Virus record (IMG/VR): IMGVR_UViG_3300027138_000017
Coordinates: 1 to 32,662 of that record
Direction: 5' to 3' (one strand)
Source: a virus
DNA length: 32,662 bases
In this document: in pieces, positions 14,794 through 21,531 of the stretch
Layout of the letters: each line of letters opens with the position of its first letter
Numbering within the stretch: position 1 is the stretch's first letter
Program-made: the position numbers and the translations under genes
The notes under the pieces: generated by a model
The model's database searches: none
Seen by the model: the letters and a program-made list of their open reading frames with translations, nothing else
Told to the model about the DNA's origin: nothing

Positions 14794-15024
14794 ATGCCTT
14801 ACGGCGGAGACAATATGGAGAATCGTTTTGAAGAGTTTGTTGAAGAAACAAACCAAAAACTAAAAGAACTTGAAACGATGATTCGCATTCTTCAGTCTGA
14901 GTTGAATTCAGCAAAAAGAGAAACCGTGAAAGTCAACATAACTAATCAGGACATCAAAAGTTCACTTGGCTCAACTATAAAAACAGTCGGCGATCTAGTG
15001 CGGAAAAACGGTTTCAAGAAGTGA
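14794..15024 (+). CDS. Small coiled-coil protein, 76 residues
   Basis: The ATG at 14794, with GGAGA five bases upstream, gives a 76-residue protein. Residues 9-43 form a probable coiled coil (ENRFEEFVEETNQKLKELE, TMIRILQSELNSAKRE), followed by a polar C-terminus ending KNGFKK. A longer reading from 14620 would overlap the preceding gene in another frame and is not supported. The role is unknown; it may be a scaffold or partner for its neighbours. Its stop overlaps the GTG of the next gene. Confidence 0.72.
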   Translation: MPYGGDNMENRFEEFVEETNQKLKELETMIRILQSELNSAKRETVKVNITNQDIKSSLGSTIKTVGDLVRKNGFKK

Positions 15025-15608
15025 ACCGATACACAGGTAGCAGTAATCAAGAGGCATTTGTTTTAGACATTCTTGATTATAAAAAAGATGGCTTTTATGT
15101 TGAACTAGGCGCGTTTCATTCATCTGAAGGTAGCAACACCAATGTTTTAGAAAAGCAATTCGGGTGGCAGGGTGTCTCGTTTGAACTAGTTGATGAGCGT
15201 CGTGAAGAGTTCATTGAAAACAGGTCAAACCCTTGCATGGGTGACGCTTTGAACTTTGATTACATCAGTTACTTTCATAACAACCATTTTCCAAAACAAA
15301 TTGACTACCTACAAGTAGATATTGATACTGGCTATGACAGGGCTACGAGACCTAACGGGAATCATTACACCACTCTTCTAGGTCTAATCACTGTTCCTTT
15401 AACGCAGTACAGGTTTTCAATTATTACCTTTGAACATGACGCGAACATGTATTTCCGTAATACAGGGCAAAGAGACGCACAACGGGAAATCCTTGACTGT
15501 CTTGGCTACACGCTTGTTGTGAGAACGATCCACGAAGATTGGTGGGTTGACCCAACGGTTATCAGCCCTGATGTATACAAGAAACATATGAGGTGGGAAA
15601 CGCTTTGA
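15021..15608 (+). CDS. FkbM-like SAM-dependent methyltransferase
   Basis: A protein of 195 residues starting at GTG 15021 within a GTGA overlap. GFYVELGAFHSSEGSNT (24-40) is the SAM-binding motif I of FkbM-type enzymes. WQGVSFELVDERRE holds the acidic residue after strand 2, and IDYLQVDID (94-102) corresponds to the strand-4 region. FEHDANMYF and VVRTIHEDWWVDP resemble the C-terminal part of FkbM relatives, which O-methylate sugars or other hydroxyls. The neighbour is a 2OG oxygenase sharing a TGATG overlap, so a hydroxylate-then-methylate pathway is conceivable. Confidence 0.75.
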   Translation: MNRYTGSSNQEAFVLDILDYKKDGFYVELGAFHSSEGSNTNVLEKQFGWQGVSFELVDERREEFIENRSNPCMGDALNFDYISYFHNNHFPKQIDYLQVDIDTGYDRATRPNGNHYTTLLGLITVPLTQYRFSIITFEHDANMYFRNTGQRDAQREILDCLGYTLVVRTIHEDWWVDPTVISPDVYKKHMRWETL

Positions 15609-16168
15609 TGGGTGTTGAACCATTTACCCCGTTTGTTTATTTAACAAATTTCTTGGCAGAAGATCGTTTCAAGGATATTCTTGATCAGGCTCTTAGCCGT
15701 GATGGCGGTTCAAGTGAACAAACCCCGCATTTAGTTAACCTTGATGGCGTTGGGACTTGGGAAGTTCGTGAACAAATCAATACCCTTTACCCGCTTCACT
15801 GTCAGCAAAATCTTCTCAAGATAAAAGGTGGAAATGTCCTTGCTTTTTATGAGAACCGAGGAATGGATGTTCACCAAGACTCTGTCCCTAATAAGGATTA
15901 TCCAGACGATCCAGAGATTGGTTTCTCCCCGAATGCTTCTGCCGTCTACTACTTGAACGATGACTACGAAGGTGGGGAAGTTTGCTTCACAAGCAGTAAA
16001 CCGCCTTTGCCTCAAACCCCTGTAGACAACACCGAGTTGAGGAATTTATTCACCCTAAAACCACAACCAAATTCGTGCATATTCTTTGATGCGAACCTGT
16101 GGCATTGGGTTAGACCTGTAACCAAGGGAAAAAGGTTCTCTTCAACATTCTTTTTACTAGTTGAATAA
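15608..16168 (+). CDS. P4H-like Fe(II)/2-oxoglutarate oxygenase
   Basis: A protein of 186 residues from the ATG at 15608 (TGATG overlap with the methyltransferase). Iron ligands are His89 and Asp91 in MDVHQDSV and distal His166 in FFDANLWHWVRPV; Arg176 in KGKRFSSTFF should bind 2-oxoglutarate. AVYYLNDDYEGGEVCF is the typical prolyl-4-hydroxylase-like core strand. The family hydroxylates proline or other side chains of proteins. It belongs to a different family from the PhyH enzyme at 5843. Possible targets include virion proteins or host proteins; a GT60-like enzyme in the window belongs to a family that glycosylates hydroxyproline in eukaryotes. Confidence 0.87.
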   Translation: MGVEPFTPFVYLTNFLAEDRFKDILDQALSRDGGSSEQTPHLVNLDGVGTWEVREQINTLYPLHCQQNLLKIKGGNVLAFYENRGMDVHQDSVPNKDYPDDPEIGFSPNASAVYYLNDDYEGGEVCFTSSKPPLPQTPVDNTELRNLFTLKPQPNSCIFFDANLWHWVRPVTKGKRFSSTFFLLVE

Positions 16169-16185
16169 AGGACTAATCTAGGTAG

Positions 16186-16344
16186 ATGCTTGAAAAAACA
16201 CATCTAGCGGAACAAGGATTCAACCATTTGGTTGATAGCGAATTAGAAAAACTACGTATAGAGGTAGCGGATCTAAAGAAACAGATTGATTACCTTAAAA
16301 GCGACTTGAGGTATTACGAGTTTCAGGCAACAACAAAACTTTAG
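16186..16344 (+). CDS. Small coiled-coil protein, 52 residues
   Basis: ATG 16186 to TAG 16342-16344. The protein is highly charged with leucine heptads (SELEKLRIEVADLKKQIDYL), so a short coiled coil is likely. AGGTAG precedes the ATG directly, and a TAATCT hexamer six bases upstream could give a leaderless message. The stop overlaps the reverse stop of the nuclease gene by four bases (TTAG). Coding is likely but not certain. Confidence 0.5.
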   Translation: MLEKTHLAEQGFNHLVDSELEKLRIEVADLKKQIDYLKSDLRYYEFQATTKL

Positions 16345-16742
16345 TTGTTTTTAAATTCAGCCCATGTTTTGTCGCCAACACCAAAGTACTCACGAGCGCA
16401 ACCAGCCTGAATGATGTCTATGTTTAGGCAGGCGGTTTTAGGGTCGTTGATCTGATCAGAACTGAAGATACGCGCAAGAATGCGACCGTACTTGTCGTTC
16501 TTGTCGGGGATTGTATTAACAAAAACCCACTCATGACTTGTCAGCCAATCTTCAGTGAATTTCTTTGCTTTTAGACCTAATTCTTTTTCCTTCAAATCCT
16601 TAGTCCGAGACTCTGGTGTATTTATTCCATACAAACGAACACGCATTTTGTGATGGATATTGAAACCTAGATCAACCATCAACTCAACAGTGTCACCGTC
16701 AATGACTTTCAATAGTTTTGCACCGTACCAAAATCTTTCCAT
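16341..16742 (-). CDS. SNase-like (thermonuclease family) nuclease
   Basis: A protein of 133 residues from the ATG at 16742 (a TTG at 16748 is possible). It has the staphylococcal nuclease fold motifs: LLKVIDGDTVEL (Asp15, Asp17), MRVRLYGINTPESR (Arg36, Glu44) and KYGRILARIF (Arg87). Those residues match Asp21, Arg35, Glu43 and Arg87 of the model enzyme. The position of Asp40 is Asn41 (GINTPE), a substitution found in various homologues that may alter calcium binding. There is no signal peptide, so it acts inside the cell, perhaps in host DNA degradation. It sits two bases after the Cys-rich gene. Confidence 0.88.
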   Translation of the reverse strand: MERFWYGAKLLKVIDGDTVELMVDLGFNIHHKMRVRLYGINTPESRTKDLKEKELGLKAKKFTEDWLTSHEWVFVNTIPDKNDKYGRILARIFSSDQINDPKTACLNIDIIQAGCAREYFGVGDKTWAEFKNN

Positions 16743-16744
16743 GG

Positions 16745-17506
16745 TCAATCCTTGTCTTTGGAGTTCTTGTATCGTTCAAGCATTCTTTTGCCCTTGGAGG
16801 CTAATTCCCTAGCATCATCTGCATTCTGTGGGACTGGTTCACCCCAAGCAGCCGCTGAAAGAGCGAGTCGTGTTGGGCGACCCTTTTCGTCTTTCATAGG
16901 ACCAGAAGGATTGGTGAAGAACCGTGTAAGAAATGATCCTTTGCGACGCATCTTGTCTGGTGTGTCGGCTCTTCCTTTGACACCGGGTTTGAGGTTTGAT
17001 CCTTCTGTTCTGTTGAAGTGTTCCCTGCCAGCGGCGGTTAAACCACCCTTTGGATCACGCAACGGTTTGGCAGACTTCTCCTTAACGATCGGACCACCCG
17101 CAACCCATGCACGACAAGTCCTCTTTGATGCACACTTAAAATCAAATGCTTCGCAATATCCAAGTTCGCCAGCACTATCAATTGCTTCCCACTCATCTTG
17201 ACGATCGCCACCAGTTACACCTTTGTTGATGCAGTCTTTCATTGAAGGTGTTTGAATGAAAAGTGAACAGTTTCCGCACAACTGTTTTTTCGCAGAAGCA
17301 TTATCAACATCCCACTCTTTTGTCAACTTGCCCCAGTACTCTGTGTTTGGTTCAGAAGGATTAAGCGGACCATACATCGCTGTCTTGATTGCTTTGCCTC
17401 TGTTAGCAAGGTTTACCGCAATGTCCTGTGTCGCTTTAGGGCAAGATTCTTCCGCTTTGACACGAATAGAGATTGGTTGACCGTTAATCAAATCAGTGAA
17501 TTTCAT
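16745..17506 (-). CDS. Cys-rich protein with DUF6321-like C-terminus
   Basis: A protein of 253 residues in two parts. Residues 70-140 hold six cysteines in CGNC (77, 80), Cys92, GYCEAFDFKCASKRTC (118, 125, 131), reminiscent of a high-potential iron-sulphur or zinc site and common in aquatic phages. Residues 145-225 hold LRDPKGGLTAAGREHFN, NLKPGVKG, MRRKGSFLTRFFTNPSGP and PTRLALSAAAWGEP, which I recognise as the phage DUF6321 signature. The function is unknown; the fusion of both parts suggests DNA/RNA contact by the basic C-terminus. It follows the MCP terminator and precedes the nuclease. Confidence 0.8.
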   Translation of the reverse strand: MKFTDLINGQPISIRVKAEESCPKATQDIAVNLANRGKAIKTAMYGPLNPSEPNTEYWGKLTKEWDVDNASAKKQLCGNCSLFIQTPSMKDCINKGVTGGDRQDEWEAIDSAGELGYCEAFDFKCASKRTCRAWVAGGPIVKEKSAKPLRDPKGGLTAAGREHFNRTEGSNLKPGVKGRADTPDKMRRKGSFLTRFFTNPSGPMKDEKGRPTRLALSAAAWGEPVPQNADDARELASKGKRMLERYKNSKDKD

Positions 17507-17530
17507 AGTTCCTCATTATCCCACAAAAAG

Positions 17531-17572
17531 CAAAAACCCCGCCCCAACCTTTCGGCTAGAGCGGGGTTTTTG
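17531..17572 (-). terminator. Rho-independent terminator after the major capsid gene
   Basis: CAAAAACCCCGC (17531-17542) is the reverse complement of GCGGGGTTTTTG (17561-17572), an 18-base loop between. On the minus strand the stem ends in a U-rich run (TTTTTGCTTTTTG). It lies 15 bases beyond the MCP stop codon and should isolate the capsid message. Confidence 0.9.
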
Positions 17573-17587
17573 TTAATTACTTAATGA

Positions 17588-18904
17588 TTACGGTGCTGCT
17601 GGTGCGCCGTCAAAAGATACCTTGACGAACGACTCTGGACGCTTGACTGCAAGAGCCAAACGCTGTTCAGCAAGAATCACAATTGCGTTACGCACGAAGA
17701 AGTCTGCATGCTGTTCGCTAATGCGAATGCTTGGTGACTCACGGTCGTAGATTTGTGCTCCTGTACCGAATGCGCCGATAAGTGCAGTGCCTTCAGCAAT
17801 TGCAGGGGTGTCCACAACTGGGATCCTCCACAACTTCTGCTCGCCACCCATTGCAACAGAAACTGCTACGACATAAGCGCCGTTGCCGTCCTTGCTGAGT
17901 TCAATGTCTTCCCAATCGTTCGGGTTAAGAACGATACCCGATGGCTCGTAGTAAGCCAAGAAGGAAAGGGTTGCGGCACGACGGATTGCGTCAGCCTTGG
18001 TGTCGCTCATACCAGCAGTTGCTGAGTACACGCCATCCGACCAGTCGTAGGTCTGTACGCCCGGGGTATTCAAGATACCCGTAAGGTTTTCGCCAGTTCC
18101 TGAACCGTTAAGGATTTGTGCATCTTCCTGCAAGCGAAGACCGTACATCAACTCGTTGTCAATGATTGAGCGTAGTTGTGGCTCATCAGCAAGAACATTG
18201 CGGTGTGCGGCTTCCCAGTGAGCCAAGGTGCGAACAGGAGCCTGCTCACCAACGAAGGTGAAAGACGACTGTGGCTTGGCGCCGAATGCGGAACCCGAAC
18301 GCTCAGCAACTGCTGCTGCGTTGTTGGTGAATCCCGTCATGCGGAAGTATTCAATGATCGCAGCAGTCGTGGTGCGACTTGGGAACAAGTCACGAACACG
18401 CTTGGTACGCATTGGAGGAATAACCATTGCATCGCGTTGGATGGTTCCGAACGAGCCAGGTGTACCAGTTGGGAGTGCCGAGTACAAGTCTTTCTGACTG
18501 TACACTTCGCTACCCGACTTGTATGGTGCTGGCATGTTTGCCGAACCGCTCTGCAAAAGGGACTTGAACTCTGCTGAAGCAAGGAATGCCTCACCAATGC
18601 TCTTGCGACCCATTGACTGAACTACATGCTGGATTTCTTGTGAAGCGAAAGCCGAAGCCTGTGCTACTGAATCCTGTGGCTCTGAAGCCCACTTGTCAGC
18701 ATCGCGCATTGACTCAAGGCTCTCAACGAGCGACTTGATCTCGCGGATGTCTGCCATGTTCTTGTCAAACGCGGTCTTTTGTTCTGCGGATACGACTACG
18801 GTGCCGTCTTCAATTTTGAAGTTGTCGGCGATTGTCTTGTTTTCTGCCATCTTGGTGCGCATTGCACCTTGAAGTTCAGTTAAACGGCTGTTGTCAAATG
18901 ACAT
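17588..18904 (-). CDS. HK97-type major capsid protein
   Basis: A protein of 438 residues from the ATG at 18904, with AGGAG eight bases upstream; the GTG at 18913 overlaps that site and is less likely. Residues 1-110 are a charged helical delta/scaffold-like segment (LTELQGAMRTKMAENKTIAD, REIKSLVESLESMRD). The HK97 fold follows: TGTPGSFGTIQRDAMVIPP, MRTKRVRDLFPSRTT, an E-loop-like FGAKPQSSFTFVGEQAPV, DAQILNGSGTGENLTGILN, and the P-domain helix region PSGIVLNPNDWEDIEL with LWRIPVVDTPAIAEG. It assembles the icosahedral shell; the N-terminal segment would be removed by a protease. No separate scaffold or protease gene is identified in the window. Confidence 0.95.
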   Translation of the reverse strand: MSFDNSRLTELQGAMRTKMAENKTIADNFKIEDGTVVVSAEQKTAFDKNMADIREIKSLVESLESMRDADKWASEPQDSVAQASAFASQEIQHVVQSMGRKSIGEAFLASAEFKSLLQSGSANMPAPYKSGSEVYSQKDLYSALPTGTPGSFGTIQRDAMVIPPMRTKRVRDLFPSRTTTAAIIEYFRMTGFTNNAAAVAERSGSAFGAKPQSSFTFVGEQAPVRTLAHWEAAHRNVLADEPQLRSIIDNELMYGLRLQEDAQILNGSGTGENLTGILNTPGVQTYDWSDGVYSATAGMSDTKADAIRRAATLSFLAYYEPSGIVLNPNDWEDIELSKDGNGAYVVAVSVAMGGEQKLWRIPVVDTPAIAEGTALIGAFGTGAQIYDRESPSIRISEQHADFFVRNAIVILAEQRLALAVKRPESFVKVSFDGAPAAP

Positions 18905-19056
18905 GTTGTTCACTCCTAGTGAATTGGATTTGGTTGGTGATTACTTATGTTTCTTTATTGCAGACTTCGGTAAGCACCTAGTCCAGTTACTATTACTGTA
19001 ATACGAGAATAACATCAAAGTAGTATTAGAAATGCAACCCCATATTTAACACTCGG
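18905..19056 (-). promoter_or_regulatory. Leader region of the major capsid gene
   Basis: This 152-base gap holds no gene. On the minus strand it begins with GGGGTTGCATTT (19041-19030), identical to the box before the H1-like gene, then AT-rich sequence with TACTAC and a GTATTACAGTAATAG segment containing the short inverted repeat ATTAC-A-GTAAT, and ends with AGGAG before the ATG. A separate promoter for the capsid message is likely; the exact -10 is not clear. Confidence 0.4.
19030..19041 (-). repeat. 12-base repeat GGGGTTGCATTT, copy upstream of capsid gene
   Basis: Exact minus-strand copy of the plus-strand sequence at 7289-7300. Both are intergenic and orient toward a downstream gene. 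It could be a -35 region or an activator site. Confidence 0.4.
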
Positions 19057-21264
19057 CTATTTGGGACGGTATCTTTTAACTACCTTTGGACAGCATCCGC
19101 CAGCGTATTTGACACCGTATTCGCCTTCTTCAAAATCAGCCCATTTCTTGGCTGTTTTACGGCTTTTCCATGGGTGGTCAATAGGCAAAAGATCATTATC
19201 TTCTGAATACTTTACATCTTTAGGTTTGTCGGAGTTCAGCAACGATAGGAACTTTGAGACCCGATTATTTGCTTCTTCTCGTCCTCCGTCGGACAGCCCT
19301 CTGACGAATACCACCTTGAGGTCACGGAGGTTGGTTTTGGCAGAAGTTTTTGCTTTAGCGTTGTTCTTGCGTACCATGACAGCAAGGTTGTTGATGTCTG
19401 TGCTTGTCACAGTCGGCGGTTTTTTCTTTGGCTTAGGGACACCTTTGAAGGAAATGATGCCATCGCTTAGCGCATCTTTTTGTGATGGTTTTGCACCTCG
19501 TACTAGCATGATGTCTCTTACTGGTAGATCTTCTGGACGCCAAACCCATGGCAAATCGTCGTACACTCTTCTACCAACTTCGTTCATGTGTTGCTGTACT
19601 TGCTTGGGAGAAAGTTTAAACTTGCGCGCCGTGGCAACATAAGCCTGAGCCAACAACTTCCGTTTTTTCTTTTCCTGAGCCTTTTCGTCGTTGCCCCATT
19701 CTGCTTGTTCAAAAAGATTGTCAACAAGGTCATCCCAATGTTTTTTAACTTCTCGGGCTTTTTCAATGCTGACCATGCCCGGTGGGAGACGAGGGACATC
19801 TGGTTTACGACGCTCTATCTCAAATTCAATCTCTCGTTTCCTTTTAGCAAGTTCGTCTCGCCGAAGTTGGTTTTCCCATCTGGTTCGTTCGCGCTGTTGT
19901 TGTGGTGTTAACCTTTTCTTTGGTACTTTTTTCTTGGGCGCTGGTTTTTTGTTTTTAGGTTTTGGCACTTTTGCTACAGGAATATTATCTTCGCCATCTG
20001 CACCAGTAGCAAAACCGTCTCCGTCTCCATCTTCAAGAGCGCCTACCCCACCGATCGGTTTGAACATTCTTCTATATCCACCGATTGAACGACCAAGTGC
20101 TTTTTCCTCTGTTTCTGATTTCTTTTTGAAACCCGAACCCTGACGGCGAGGATTATTCCTCGGGCTGTTATCCCCTCGGATACCTGTGACACGGTTGTAG
20201 TCGGACACATTGGAACATGGAAGCCAAACAAGTTTCCCATCCCGTGCCGTATAACGGCGAATACCGATACAGCCAAGATTCCTTGAACGGATACGAGCAG
20301 AATCAGGATCGCTGAAAGTATCAGGATCTGTGGAACGGCTAACAAAGTTGACGAAACCCTTTTCGTCCATTGACCCATCAGAATTACTCGTAAGAGTCGC
20401 TACTATCTTTTTTATTTTTGCTTTACGAGAACGAAATCCGCCTTCTACCCCAAAAATTTCATTCTCTGGATCTTCTTCAACATCGTCAGATGGTTCAACT
20501 TCGTAGATGTATATCTTCTGTCCGGGTTTCACGACATCCGATCCATAACCACGAGCATCTTCAAGTTTTGAAGTTAGGTAGACGTAGTTTGTGTTGTTGA
20601 ACTCATTTGCGTCAATGTCGGGATGTGCTCGTGGCTTAACTCCAGTTTCCGAAGGTGGGAGTAAGTAGTCCCCAACATTCAACTTCACTGTGCTTCCATG
20701 AAACATTTTTTTAGGTATTTTGGGTACAGGAATATTATCTTCTCCGTCAGGACCAGTAGAGAACCCGTCACCATCACCATCAAAATCAGATACACCACCA
20801 ATAGGACGACCTAAAGACTTACCAGAAAACGAGCCAGTTACAAGCCCGCCACCCGGCAAAGTAGCAATACCAGTAATAGGTTTCTCGTCAAGGTTCTCCC
20901 AACCCCGTTTAGGTGCCTTATGGTTGCAAATCGCATAATACTTTTTCCCTGCAAGCATGACAGTTCGCACACCACCACAACCACGAGCCTTAGAAATAGC
21001 AACAGCATCAGCACGATTCTCGTAATATGCATCAGACTTTGTTTCTAAACGCTTGGTGCGTTGAACCATTTTTGGCAAAGGTTTTTTGTTATTTGAAGCA
21101 CGAACTTTCAGATACTCTTCTTTACCCTTTTTGATACCCTCATATTCTTCGTGTGAGGCGCAAGGCATCCAGCCAGCATCGGTCTCATGAGCGCCCTGAC
21201 ATCCAAGCATGCGGGCAACACGAAGCGCTTGATCTCTAGTGGTTTTTTCTTTATTTTCTGACAT
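19057..21264 (-). CDS. Large capsid-region protein with Arr-like ADP-ribosyltransferase domain
   Basis: A protein of 735 residues. The N-terminus has a cysteine module (LGCQGAHETDAGWMPC, 20-35), related in pattern to ARGCGGVRTVML...YYAIC and to LGCIGIRRYTARDGKLVWLPC (330-350). Residues 187-292 match rifampin ADP-ribosyltransferase (Arr): MFHGSTVKLNVGDYLLPP (His189), NYVYLTSKLEDARGYG (Tyr229), YIYEVEPSDDVEEDPEN (acidic catalytic site near 263-267), and FRSRKAKIKKIV. Two DxDxDGF blocks (160-180 and 411-430, each with EDNIPV) look like calcium-binding spacers. A Lys/Arg-rich helical C-terminal half ends YGVKYAGGCCPKVVKRYRPK. It should transfer ADP-ribose from NAD to a target. The stop of the preceding gene overlaps its ATG (TAATG). 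Confidence 0.85.
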   Translation of the reverse strand: MSENKEKTTRDQALRVARMLGCQGAHETDAGWMPCASHEEYEGIKKGKEEYLKVRASNNKKPLPKMVQRTKRLETKSDAYYENRADAVAISKARGCGGVRTVMLAGKKYYAICNHKAPKRGWENLDEKPITGIATLPGGGLVTGSFSGKSLGRPIGGVSDFDGDGDGFSTGPDGEDNIPVPKIPKKMFHGSTVKLNVGDYLLPPSETGVKPRAHPDIDANEFNNTNYVYLTSKLEDARGYGSDVVKPGQKIYIYEVEPSDDVEEDPENEIFGVEGGFRSRKAKIKKIVATLTSNSDGSMDEKGFVNFVSRSTDPDTFSDPDSARIRSRNLGCIGIRRYTARDGKLVWLPCSNVSDYNRVTGIRGDNSPRNNPRRQGSGFKKKSETEEKALGRSIGGYRRMFKPIGGVGALEDGDGDGFATGADGEDNIPVAKVPKPKNKKPAPKKKVPKKRLTPQQQRERTRWENQLRRDELAKRKREIEFEIERRKPDVPRLPPGMVSIEKAREVKKHWDDLVDNLFEQAEWGNDEKAQEKKKRKLLAQAYVATARKFKLSPKQVQQHMNEVGRRVYDDLPWVWRPEDLPVRDIMLVRGAKPSQKDALSDGIISFKGVPKPKKKPPTVTSTDINNLAVMVRKNNAKAKTSAKTNLRDLKVVFVRGLSDGGREEANNRVSKFLSLLNSDKPKDVKYSEDNDLLPIDHPWKSRKTAKKWADFEEGEYGVKYAGGCCPKVVKRYRPK

Positions 21265-21521
21265 TACTTTTTGGTTTTTTTCTTTTCAGGTTTCGTCTCA
21301 GATGAGTATGGCATAGACATACCAAATTCCATAAAAAGTTCATCAATTTTGTTTTTGTTATTCATCAAATAACTAACCATTTTTTCAATGTCACCATCTT
21401 CACCATTTTCGTGAGCGAAACCGAAAGCGGTTGAAATTATTTTTGAGCGTGTTTCATCGTTCTTTATGTTTCTGAATAATTCATCTCTGATAACAGATTT
21501 TTGTTCGTTGGTTAGTTTCAT
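21264..21521 (-). CDS. Small partner-type protein after the 1159-residue gene
   Basis: A protein of 85 residues from the ATG at 21521, with AGGGAT upstream and ten bases after the stop of the large gene. It is helical and charged (LTNEQKSVIRDELFRNIKND, IEKMVSYLMNNKNKIDELF) with a Lys-rich end (KPEKKKTKK). No family is recognised. Its position mirrors the small genes at 25011 and 28415, each directly downstream of a large array gene, so it may be a chaperone, immunity-like partner or packaging adaptor. Confidence 0.72.
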   Translation of the reverse strand: MKLTNEQKSVIRDELFRNIKNDETRSKIISTAFGFAHENGEDGDIEKMVSYLMNNKNKIDELFMEFGMSMPYSSETKPEKKKTKK

Positions 21522-21531
21522 AAAATTATCC

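Noticed and set aside
19057-21264. Drug-resistance gene arr
   Set aside because: The Arr-like part is only about 110 of 735 residues within a head-cluster protein, so calling the gene a rifampin resistance determinant would mislead, although the activity should be tested.
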